A stretch of 14,269 bases of DNA, taken from assembly GCF_946479715.1 (NCBI RefSeq), contig NZ_CAMLHF010000149.1, forward strand, positions 1 to 14,269. Reading direction: 5' to 3'. Origin of the DNA: an uncultured Pedobacter sp. Lineage in GTDB: Bacteria; Bacteroidota; Bacteroidia; Sphingobacteriales; Sphingobacteriaceae. The notes below the pieces were generated by a model. It saw only the letters and a program-made list of their open reading frames with translations, was not told the DNA's origin and ran no database searches. Both the position numbers and the translations under genes were made by a program. Position 1 is the stretch's first letter; every line of letters begins with the position of its first letter. Below, one piece after another: positions 1 through 6,385 of this stretch.

Positions 1-47
1 GAGATCTGTGGTAGTGACTGGAGTTCAGACGTGTGCTCTTCCGATCT
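1..47 (+). other. Illumina P7/TruSeq index adapter (artefact)
   Basis: This is not genomic DNA. Bases 1-5 (GAGAT) match the end of the P7 flow-cell primer, 6-13 (CTGTGGTA) sit where the 8-base i7 index belongs, and 14-47 match the TruSeq read-2 adapter from GTGACTGGAG through to GCTCTTCCGATCT. True insert sequence begins at 48. It implies that position 1 is the raw end of an assembled contig and that adapter trimming failed on at least one read. Confidence 0.98.
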
Positions 48-471
48 AGTCCTGGTAATTTAATTCAAACTTAACCTCTCCATTAGGATAGGTGCCGACT
101 TTGATCCAGCCCTGAAGCTGGTAGAACTGTTCCGCACGGGTATTTGGAGCTGTACCTAATACCACTTTTTCTTTGGTCTGCCCAAAATACCAGTTTATCA
201 TTAGCCTGTGCAATTCCTTACCTATTCCTTTTTCTGCGAATTCAGGATCTACAAAGAGTGCCCAGACGCTTTTGTCGCGTAAGTCGATAATGGAGAAACC
301 TACTATTCGATTGCCCACTTCACAAACCCATCCCTTTCCTTTTTCTGTAATGTAAAATAGTACATCCTTATCAGGAACAAGATCAGGGTTGCTCAGTGTG
401 TTCTCCTTTACCAGATGTCTTACGATCTGGATTTGTTTGATGTCAGCTGGTTCTGCAATTCTGAAATTCAT
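48..471 (-). CDS. GNAT-family N-acetyltransferase, C-terminus cut by contig end
   Basis: This is a probable acetyl-CoA-dependent N-acetyltransferase of the GNAT superfamily; its substrate cannot be told. About 141 residues are visible. The acetyl-CoA-binding motif A is clear: strand VWALFVDPEF followed by the loop EKGIGKEL (the family pattern is Q/RxxGxG/A). A motif-B-like segment NTRAEQFYQLQGW follows and ends in the usual 'aromatic residue plus GF/GW' signature. The start ATG at 469-471 gives an N-terminus of the usual kind (MNFRIAEPADI). The apparent stop (46-48) is false: two of its three bases come from the adapter, so the real protein may extend further. The length already covers nearly all of a GNAT domain. 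It stands alone, with the next minus-strand gene about 230 bases upstream. Confidence 0.85.
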
Positions 472-700
472 ACACTCAAATATATCAATTCTAATCTATG
501 GCTACAGCATAGTCATGGATGAATTGACCGTTAGGATTTTAGCAGCCCGACGCTCTTTTGCAAGTGATGGCCGATAGTGGTACCTACTGCTAGGGTCGGT
601 TGCCGCTATTGTGTGCTTAGCATTGGGATGGAGTGTTCTTGCTTATTATTTTAAATCGGTTTGATTTGAGCCTTGATTGTCACAGGTGCTGATCAATAGC

Positions 701-1399
701 CTAATTAAGGAAAAATCGATTAAGTATCTTTTCCATAAGTTTGTTGATCGGGGGAACATTTGCCAGCTTTTCCTTAATTTCGTCTGCCGATTGCACATAG
801 GCTGAGGGAATCAGATCACCCTTGCAGTGTAGCAACAGGTCAACAATTGTTTCTTCAGTGGCTTCCAGGTGGAACTGCAGGGCTAGTATCTTGTCCTGGT
901 AAAGGTAGGCCTGATGATTGTTGGCAGCGGAGGTCAGCAGATCCTGAGCGCCATATGGGATATCAAATTTATCCCCGTGCCAATGGAAAACAACAGGCCC
1001 CTCTTCAAAAAGGTTACTGAGCCAGTTTTGTGCGGAGAACTGCACATTGGCATGGACCTGATGCCAGCCGATTTCCTTGTGGGTTGCGGGATATACCCGG
1101 GCTCCCAGGCAACTGCTCGCCAGCTGAGCACCCAGGCAGATTCCCAGAATTTTTTTACCTGCAAGGATACATTCCCTGATAAATATTTTTTCGGGCAACA
1201 GCCATGGGTACTTGTCTTCATCATCAACGCTCATCGGGCCACCCATTATGATAACTGCATCGAGCTGGTCGATCTCTGGCAACTGATGTTGTTTCTCGAA
1301 GAACAGGGTATGGCTAAGCGATATATTGTACTGGCTTGCCCATTTTAGAATGTGTCCCGGACCTTCAAACGGGACATGCTGCAGGATATGTATTTTCAT
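701..1399 (-). CDS. Class I glutamine amidotransferase (GMP synthase-like GATase1)
   Basis: This is a stand-alone class I glutamine amidotransferase domain of 232 residues, about the normal size for this group. The triad is intact: nucleophile Cys88 in the elbow KKILGICLGAQL, and His177 and Glu179 in LALQFHLEAT. The GGP turn of the oxyanion region is at 53-55 (IIMGGPMSVDDE). No synthetase or acceptor domain is fused to it. Related GMP-synthase-like proteins (COG0518) act as free amidotransferases or as hydrolases of gamma-glutamyl or other amide substrates; the substrate here is unknown. A Bacteroidota promoter-like box lies about 47 bases upstream of the ATG. Neither flanking gene suggests a pathway. 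The C-terminal 45 residues are less conserved in character and may cap the active site. Confidence 0.88.
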   Translation of the reverse strand: MKIHILQHVPFEGPGHILKWASQYNISLSHTLFFEKQHQLPEIDQLDAVIIMGGPMSVDDEDKYPWLLPEKIFIRECILAGKKILGICLGAQLASSCLGARVYPATHKEIGWHQVHANVQFSAQNWLSNLFEEGPVVFHWHGDKFDIPYGAQDLLTSAANNHQAYLYQDKILALQFHLEATEETIVDLLLHCKGDLIPSAYVQSADEIKEKLANVPPINKLMEKILNRFFLN

Positions 1400-1724
1400 T
1401 TTTCAGGTGCTTTTTTCCTGGTAAAAACTTTCCAGAGATTTTTTTCAAATATAGCTTTCACCAGCTGAATCGGAAATTATCCACCAGGTTTTACCCCTGC
1501 GCCTCTAATTTTTTTTCTTCTGATAAATAGGTAAATGATACTACTGATCAGCGGATCTGGTAGTCTGGACGATCCTGTGATAGCGGGATGAGTTTTTCGT
1601 TCGAAAGCGCACAGAATGTTTGATTTCGGGCATGAGCATAAATGATAGCCTGTCCTATGTGCTTGTATGGCCATTTTTGGGTGGCATAACTCTTGTTTAA
1701 CTGCTGAAGAAAACAAACTGTACC
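1400..1724. other. Intergenic stretch between divergent genes
   Basis: About 325 bases separate the amidotransferase from the aspartic protease gene. Apart from the promoter-like box near 1446-1480, I see nothing defensible. A 79-codon minus-strand reading frame at 1477-1716 has Cys, His, Pro and Arg spread with no domain-like pattern, and I do not call it a gene. Confidence 0.5.
1446..1480 (-). promoter_or_regulatory. Candidate Bacteroidota-type promoter for the amidotransferase
   Basis: On the minus strand TATATTTG (1453-1446) matches the -7 consensus TAnnTTTG. TTTC (1476-1473) lies 19 bases upstream, one mismatch from the -33 TTTG. Transcription would begin about 40 bases before the ATG of the amidotransferase gene. 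Only the sequence match supports this. Confidence 0.45.
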
Positions 1725-3064
1725 ATGCGCATAAATGTGATTAACGATCGATCAGCAAGCCATATTCAGCTGGCTGCGGGCAGGGTTGCCGGGGATTTCA
1801 TTCCGGTTTTAGGGATATGGTTCAGGACGGGGGCGTTGCCGATGATGATTCTGTGCTTACTTTTAGGACAATTTGCCTTTGCACAAAGCCATCTGCCTGT
1901 GATCAGGGCCTCTTCTAAAACGGCCAGTATCAGGGATGGGAAACACCTCAAGAAAAATTATTGGGCGATCATGCCGGAAAGAAAGCCGGATTATTATTAT
2001 GCGGAAATTCCTGAAAGGACGCAAACCATTACCTTTATCACTGATTTGGATTCTATTTCGTTCCCGGTAAGCTACGGAAAGGATTATGATTTCGTCATTT
2101 TGCTGAACGGAAAGGACAGTTGTTTTACCCGCATTTCAACACGGTATAGAGAATTTAATGCGTTTACAAAAGTCAGCTCCACAGCCGCACCAGATACCAT
2201 TCCCTTTACTTTAGGTGACAACCGAAAGCTATATGTGGATGCCATGCTGAATGGCTCCGGGGTTCATCATAATCAGCTTGATCTGGGTGCGGGGGGAACG
2301 CTCATTAACAAAAAGTCTGTCGGGAAAGTGAAGATGAACTTTGATCAGAAAGTGAACCTGGCCAATTCCGATGGGGTGCATGAGGTGCCTTCAGCCAGCA
2401 AGAACGTGCTGCAAATCGGGAACCTGGTTTGGGATAGCATTGGTATTGCTGTTGCAGGTAACATGAAGGATCATGAAGACCTGCTGATCGGAAATTCATT
2501 GTTTAGAGGTAAGGTGCTGGAAGTTAATTACGATAAGAAGCTATTGATTGTTCATGATGCACTTCCCCCTCAGGCTGCTGCTTATTCCCGTCACGATATG
2601 TTACTTGATGGGGGAGTGATCCCTATATCGCAGTTAATCTTAGGGTCAGAAACAAAATGCAAACGGGATGGGTGATGTTTGATACGGGTGCCCGCACATC
2701 GATTTTAAACACTGCGGATTTACCCCTGAGCTACCGCATACTGAATGAACTTGCAGGGATGATTGGTTTAGATGAACAGGTTACCCCTCAACTAACGATC
2801 GGAGATTACCGGCTTTCCCGGTTTGAATACAAGAGCAGGGAAATGGGGGGAGAAGGCCTGAACATGATTCTGGGCAACGATCTGCTGAGCAGGTTTAACC
2901 TGATCATAGACAATAAAAACGGCTATTTGTTTATGAAACCCAATTCGCTGATGGATACGGCTTATAAGAAGCGGGAAGAATACTACGTGGTCAGAACCGC
3001 TGCTGTTCTGTTGGTCTTGCTTACGATACTTGTCATCTGGCTGAAAAGGAGGAGGAAAAAATAA
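1725..3064 (+). pseudogene. Two-lobed retropepsin-like aspartic protease, membrane-anchored, frameshifted
   Basis: One gene is read here in two frames. The first part (1725-2675) has a hydrophobic signal-like segment at residues 40-54 (MMILCLLLGQFAFAQ), an N-terminal domain, and a retropepsin-like lobe from about 168 to 278. Its active-site loop reads QLDLGAGGTLI, so Asp186 is kept but the usual Thr/Ser is Leu. The second part (open from 2609, ending 3064) supplies a second lobe with a canonical loop (VMFDTGARTSI), a matching MILGNDLL turn, and a C-terminal membrane helix followed by KRRRKK. A single missing base in the GGGGG run (2610-2614) or CCC run (2621-2623) joins them into about 446 residues. 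The tandem lobes fit bacterial Asp_protease_2-type proteins. The start is uncertain: ATG 1725 gives a long pre-signal region, and ATGs at 1842/1845 are alternatives. The frameshift may be real decay or a sequencing error. Confidence 0.75.
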
Positions 3065-3631
3065 GGTGGCTCTTTAAAAAACAATGCTCATTAAATTTCA
3101 TTGCTGTTTTGCTATTAAATTGGCGGAAACTCAGATTTTCTGGAGGTTTGCTAATTTGCTTTGATTACGCCTTTGGTATGGGGGTTTAAGGCGCTTAAGA
3201 TAAATTCAGATCAAATATTCATTTCATTAATCCTGCACCAAGGTTGGGGATTATTCCGTATGTGGCCACCTCTTTCGCGGAACGTGGCCTCTATTACGGC
3301 CCAAAATGATCAGTCGATTTCGCTGAAAAGTGGCCAATCGGCTCATTTTAAGCGGTTAAAGACTTCTTTAGACAAGCAGATTTATCAAAAATCGATGCTG
3401 CAATCTCCTTTCAGATCACAAAAACAGCCCCAAGAGCTCCGAAATATACAACTTCTACAAACGAATATTTATAAAGTGCCTGCGGATATAGGTTCAAAAC
3501 CATCGAATATCAGTCTTCGCTTGTGTTGCACTTGGCATACACCGAATTTTAAGGCTGCTTAATAGCATTTATGACCCAAACGCCAGGGTAAGATGGCGAA
3601 GTTTATCTATCAATTTTAAATTTTATTTATT
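3065..3631. other. Gene-free stretch between protease and RiPP precursors
   Basis: I find no convincing gene in these 567 bases. A plus-strand frame at 3161-3562 (133 codons) runs straight through the GTGGCC quasi-repeats and has no domain-like pattern, so it is probably spurious. Just before the first precursor, a short inverted repeat CGCCA/TGGCG (3581-3585 and 3594-3598) lies about 35 bases upstream of the ATG. I could not find a TAnnTTTG box for the precursor operon. Confidence 0.5.
3261..3349. repeat. GTGGCC quasi-repeats, possible IS21-family end remnant
   Basis: Four imperfect units of 22-23 bases run in tandem from 3261. GTGGCC recurs at 3262-3267, 3284-3289 and 3330-3335, and units tend to end in CGCGGAA- or CGCTGAA-like blocks. 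IS21-family elements carry several internally repeated transposase-binding sites at their ends, and in Bacteroidota these often contain GTGGCCA. No istA or istB gene is present in the window, so this would be a solo end or a decayed remnant. The assignment rests on resemblance only. Confidence 0.4.
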
Positions 3632-3829
3632 ATGAAAACAAGCAAGAGCTTATTCGAAAAGAGAATCGAATTAAAAGACTGCCAGATCAATGGTGGTCGG
3701 TTGGCTTCCACGCAAAAAACCACTGCAACCAGTACCTGTGTTGACAACTGTTCAGACACCAGGTACACGGTTAAAGACGACAACAAGACGACGATTCAGG
3801 TTTGTACCGATTATAACTGTCCGGATTAA
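3632..3829 (+). CDS. Grasp-with-spasm RiPP precursor peptide 1 (Cys-rich core)
   Basis: This 65-residue protein looks like a ribosomal peptide precursor. Residues 1-22 form a charged leader ending in the double-glycine site CQINGG. Cleavage after Gly22 by the C39 peptidase encoded downstream would release a 43-residue core. The core is rich in Thr, Ser and Asp (TTATST, DDNKTT), the side chains that ATP-grasp enzymes of graspetide pathways join by omega-ester bonds. It also has four cysteines in two pairs, CVDNC (36/40) and CTDYNC (58/63), which could form disulfides or be modified. The leader matches that of the next gene at 15 of 22 positions, with mostly conservative changes elsewhere, while the core does not. 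It is the first gene of the locus. Bond chemistry is inferred, not seen. Confidence 0.85.
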   Translation: MKTSKSLFEKRIELKDCQINGGRLASTQKTTATSTCVDNCSDTRYTVKDDNKTTIQVCTDYNCPD

Positions 3830-3905
3830 AGCCGGCTCTTAAACAAACAGAAATCATAATCTGAAAAAATTATTCTAATTATTTTATTAAACAAATTTCA
3901 AAAAA

Positions 3906-4115
3906 ATGAAAATTAATAAAGGTTTATTCGAGAAAAAGATCGACTTAAAAAGCTGTCAGATCAACGGAGGCAAACTGGCTTATGGTACCATGAGCGATTG
4001 CCAGATACGAACTGGTACAACCAGTTCCCCGGATACGCATTATACCTATTATAATGATGATGGAAGCATCAGAAGCACCAGAACGGTTTACAATCTTTCA
4101 AATTCCATTGATTAA
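3906..4115 (+). CDS. Grasp-with-spasm RiPP precursor peptide 2
   Basis: This is the second precursor, 69 residues long. Its leader has the same layout as precursor 1 (LFEK, then I-acidic-LK, then CQINGG at 17-22), followed by K/R-LA after the predicted cut. The 47-residue core differs: it has a single cysteine (Cys32), is rich in Thr, Ser, Tyr, Asp and Asn (TGTTSSPDTHYTYYNDDG), and ends in NLSNSID. The many hydroxyl residues next to Asp fit side-chain ester formation by the ATP-grasp maturase. It lies 76 bases after precursor 1 and just before a strong hairpin terminator. The pair suggests one enzyme set acting on two products through a shared leader. Confidence 0.85.
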   Translation: MKINKGLFEKKIDLKSCQINGGKLAYGTMSDCQIRTGTTSSPDTHYTYYNDDGSIRSTRTVYNLSNSID

Positions 4116-4126
4116 GAATTGAAAAT

Positions 4127-4152
4127 AAAATGGAGGTAACGCCTCCATTTTT
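4127..4152 (+). terminator. Rho-independent-type terminator between precursors and enzymes
   Basis: A perfect 10-bp stem AAAATGGAGG (4127-4136) pairs with CCTCCATTTT (4142-4151) around a 5-base loop and ends in a T run. It lies 12 bases after the stop of precursor 2 and about 50 before gwsG. Partial read-through would make the precursors more abundant than the enzymes, a common arrangement in peptide natural product operons. Because the stem starts with A and ends with T, it could also act weakly on the other strand. Confidence 0.75.
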
Positions 4153-4203
4153 AACCGGGTAGTCAGGCAAAATTGATTTTAAACCAGTTTACAATAGATA
4201 AGT

Positions 4204-5136
4204 ATGATCCTAATTTTCTCCATCAGCGACGATTACTCAACAAGCGGGGTAATTAACTGGTTAATAAACCTAAAGAAAGATTTTATACGAATTAATGAAA
4301 ATACCGATGTAAAATTAATTTCTCTTACAGATACAGCCTTCACCCTTCGTATTAATGGTAAAATAGTTTGTAGCAAAGAAATAACAAGGATCTGGTATAG
4401 AAGAGGTGATCTGTTTTTTCAACAAAACTTCGATAGCGAATACCTAAATAACTACCTGTTAAGAGAAAATGAAAGTTTAATGGAATACATCCACTACACT
4501 TTCGATAAAATAGCATCGATAAACAATTTCGCAACCAGAGATGTCAATAAACTTCAGATACTTGATTTATGCAATAAATTTAAAATCCTGACACCAAACT
4601 TTATGGTTAGCGGCAATAAAGATGCTCTGTTAGATTTTTACAACGAAGAAAAAAACATCATCTCCAAACCCTTAAACTCGCCACTGTCTGTTTACGATTC
4701 AGATAACTTTATTCATTTAGCCTATACAACAGAAATCGGCCTGAATGATATCAACGAATTACCAGCTGAGTTTGTCCCTACATTTTTCCAGAAAAATATT
4801 ATAAAAGATTACGAAATAAGGTGTTTTTATCTGGACGGAGATTTCTATGCGATGGCAATCTTTTCACAAAAAAATAAAAAGACCGAAGTAGATTTTAGAA
4901 ACTATGATAATTCAAAGCCAAATCGATTAAATCCCTATCAGTTTCCAAAGTCTTATCAAAAAAAGATTAGGCGGTTGCTGGATCATATCGGCCTGAATTG
5001 TGCTTCATTTGATGTCGTCTATTCTAAAGAAGACCACCAGTATTATTTTTTAGACCTTAACCCTATAGGCCAGTTCGGCATGGTATCCAGCCCCTGCAAC
5101 TATAATCTCGAAAAGGTTCTTGCTTTAAACCTCTGA
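4204..5136 (+). CDS. gwsG: Grasp-with-spasm system ATP-grasp peptide maturase
   Basis: This cytoplasmic ATP-grasp ligase is expected to activate Asp/Glu side chains of the precursor core with ATP and join them to Thr/Ser (ester) or Lys (amide). At 310 residues it has the typical size. The N-terminal domain contains IWYRRG (63-68), a hallmark of graspetide-type ligases. NKLQIL (115-120) and IISKP with Lys155 suit nucleotide binding. The C-terminal catalytic part has YEIRCFYLDG (203-212), DFRNYD (230-235), FDVVYS (269-274) and the metal-binding strand LDLNPIGQFG (283-292, Asp284 and Asn286). It follows the precursor terminator by about 50 bases and leads a tight set of genes running through the exporter. 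Assignment to the grasp-with-spasm type relies on the adjacent SPASM maturase and the shared-leader precursors. Confidence 0.9.
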   Translation: MILIFSISDDYSTSGVINWLINLKKDFIRINENTDVKLISLTDTAFTLRINGKIVCSKEITRIWYRRGDLFFQQNFDSEYLNNYLLRENESLMEYIHYTFDKIASINNFATRDVNKLQILDLCNKFKILTPNFMVSGNKDALLDFYNEEKNIISKPLNSPLSVYDSDNFIHLAYTTEIGLNDINELPAEFVPTFFQKNIIKDYEIRCFYLDGDFYAMAIFSQKNKKTEVDFRNYDNSKPNRLNPYQFPKSYQKKIRRLLDHIGLNCASFDVVYSKEDHQYYFLDLNPIGQFGMVSSPCNYNLEKVLALNL

Positions 5137-5137
5137 T

Positions 5138-5299
5138 ATGAAAAAAATTAAAGTCGAAATACAAAAAGGAGTAGCGCCTGTTCATTTAAAATCTTTAATC
5201 AAGAAAGAAAGGCCTGCCTACCTCATTAAAACCAGACCATCAAAAATTTTTGCCACCAATAGTTTACAATTAGACCTATTTTATAAATCGCCGTTATGA
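5138..5299 (+). CDS. 53-residue basic small protein between gwsG and gwsS
   Basis: This is a small gene, short enough to be missed by ordinary gene callers. ATG 5138 lies one base after the gwsG stop, and its TGA (5297-5299) overlaps the gwsS ATG as ATGA, the classic arrangement for translational coupling. The protein starts MKKIKVEIQKGVAPVHLKSL and continues with PAYLIKTRPSKIF before ending FYKSPL. It has 10 Lys and 2 Arg against 3 acidic residues, no Cys, no signal peptide and no membrane helix, so it is probably cytosolic. I recognise no family. It may be an accessory factor or partner of the maturases, or a very short adaptor; it is too short for a full RRE domain and has no GG leader site, so it is not a third precursor of the same kind. 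That it is translated is inferred from spacing alone. Confidence 0.65.
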   Translation: MKKIKVEIQKGVAPVHLKSLIKKERPAYLIKTRPSKIFATNSLQLDLFYKSPL

Positions 5300-6384
5300 G
5301 TAAATTCTTTCTACGAAACCAGTTATGTATTCCGGTTAAAGGTTACAATAGGGCAATCATTTATGATATACTTCGAAAAGATTATTTCTTCATTCCGAAA
5401 GCGCATTTTCACATTTTAGATACGGATGATTTCATCGACTTTAATAAAATCGAAGACGATGAAGAAAGGCAATCCCTTATTGATTTTTTAATTAACGAAG
5501 AAATCGTATTCGAACTTGCCGATCGAAACCAGAAACAATGCTTTACAGCGCTCAACAGAAAGCTGGAAGTGCCTAATAAAATCACAAACATCGTACTGCA
5601 TTCCAATGTAGACCTTAATTTCTTTGATTGCATCAAAGATGAATATATTCTAAACCTATCCATTATTGCCCCTCAGGTAGATGATAACCTGTTTAAAGTT
5701 TTAAAAAGGATAGATACTCTTGAAGTGGATAGTATTTACCTATACATCGAAAACTTCGATCGCGACAATTTAGAAGATCATCGTAAACGGCTAAGCGATT
5801 ATAACTTAGTTTTTTCCGTTAACTTTTTCAATTCAAAAAATAGTACAGAAAAAACCGAGCTGTATCAAAACGTCTATTTCAACTATTTTGATGAAGAATT
5901 TGCCACCTATAAATGCAAATTAACGATAGATAAACTAGGTGTTAATACAGCACATTTTTTAGAAGCCTACAACTTTCACTCCTACTATTTTGGCAAGGTG
6001 TACATTGATAGCGATGGGAACATTAAAAATGGCTTAAACAATACCTTAAGCTTTGGCCAGGTTACATCAACCACTTCAGCACAGTTTTTAAATTTAGTCT
6101 CATCCGATCAGTTCCAGGAACTGGGAAATGTTCAGAAAGAGAATATGCTGGTTTGTTGTGATTGCGAATTCAGGTATATGTGTGTAGACAGTCGGGTTCC
6201 TGTTAAAGGTATTGACAAGTGGTATCATCCAATCGAATGCAATTACAATCCGTATTTATCAAAATGGGAAGATGAGGATGAATATCTTAATCTAAATCAT
6301 TCTGGAGTTACCATTTCAGCCTCTGGATGCTTGATAGATGAGGAAAAGTTGTCTCAAAAATTCAATAGTATCTGGTCTGCTTAA
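5296..6384 (+). CDS. gwsS: Grasp-with-spasm system SPASM-domain peptide maturase
   Basis: This is the second maturase of the system, 362 residues. Only the C-terminal part looks like a known domain: LSFGQV at 251-256 and a cysteine cluster (Cys287, 288, 290 and 296 in MLVCCDCEFRYMC, then Cys315 in YHPIECNYNP), the pattern of a SPASM auxiliary iron-sulfur domain. No CxxxCxxC motif is present: the other cysteines are at 11, 82, 112, 207 and 345. It therefore lacks the cluster that makes a radical SAM enzyme active. The N-terminal 100 residues (LCIPVKGYNRAIIYD onward) may bind the leader, as in PqqD-like or peptide-binding regions; this is inference. It overlaps the upstream small gene by 4 bases and ends one base before the exporter ATG. 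Confidence 0.88.
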   Translation: MSKFFLRNQLCIPVKGYNRAIIYDILRKDYFFIPKAHFHILDTDDFIDFNKIEDDEERQSLIDFLINEEIVFELADRNQKQCFTALNRKLEVPNKITNIVLHSNVDLNFFDCIKDEYILNLSIIAPQVDDNLFKVLKRIDTLEVDSIYLYIENFDRDNLEDHRKRLSDYNLVFSVNFFNSKNSTEKTELYQNVYFNYFDEEFATYKCKLTIDKLGVNTAHFLEAYNFHSYYFGKVYIDSDGNIKNGLNNTLSFGQVTSTTSAQFLNLVSSDQFQELGNVQKENMLVCCDCEFRYMCVDSRVPVKGIDKWYHPIECNYNPYLSKWEDEDEYLNLNHSGVTISASGCLIDEEKLSQKFNSIWSA

Positions 6385-6385
6385 T

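Noticed and set aside
477..484. TATATTTG box on the minus strand before the GNAT gene
   Set aside because: It matches TAnnTTTG but ends only 5 bases from the ATG and has no -33 partner, so it would require a leaderless transcript.
1477..1716. 79-codon minus-strand reading frame
   Set aside because: Pro, Cys and His are scattered irregularly, there is no recognisable motif, and no evident promoter or partner gene.
3077..3110. Hairpin after the aspartic protease (CAATG/CATTG with TTTT)
   Set aside because: Only a 5-bp stem with a 12-base loop and imperfect outer pairing; too weak to call a terminator.
3161..3562. 133-codon plus-strand reading frame
   Set aside because: It crosses the GTGGCC quasi-repeats, has no domain-like pattern, and its composition differs from the adjacent genes; treated as a by-product of the repeat region.
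6338..6385. Longer start for the exporter at 6338
   Set aside because: It would overlap gwsS by 47 bases and add 16 residues before the normal C39 N-terminus; ATG 6386 fits better.
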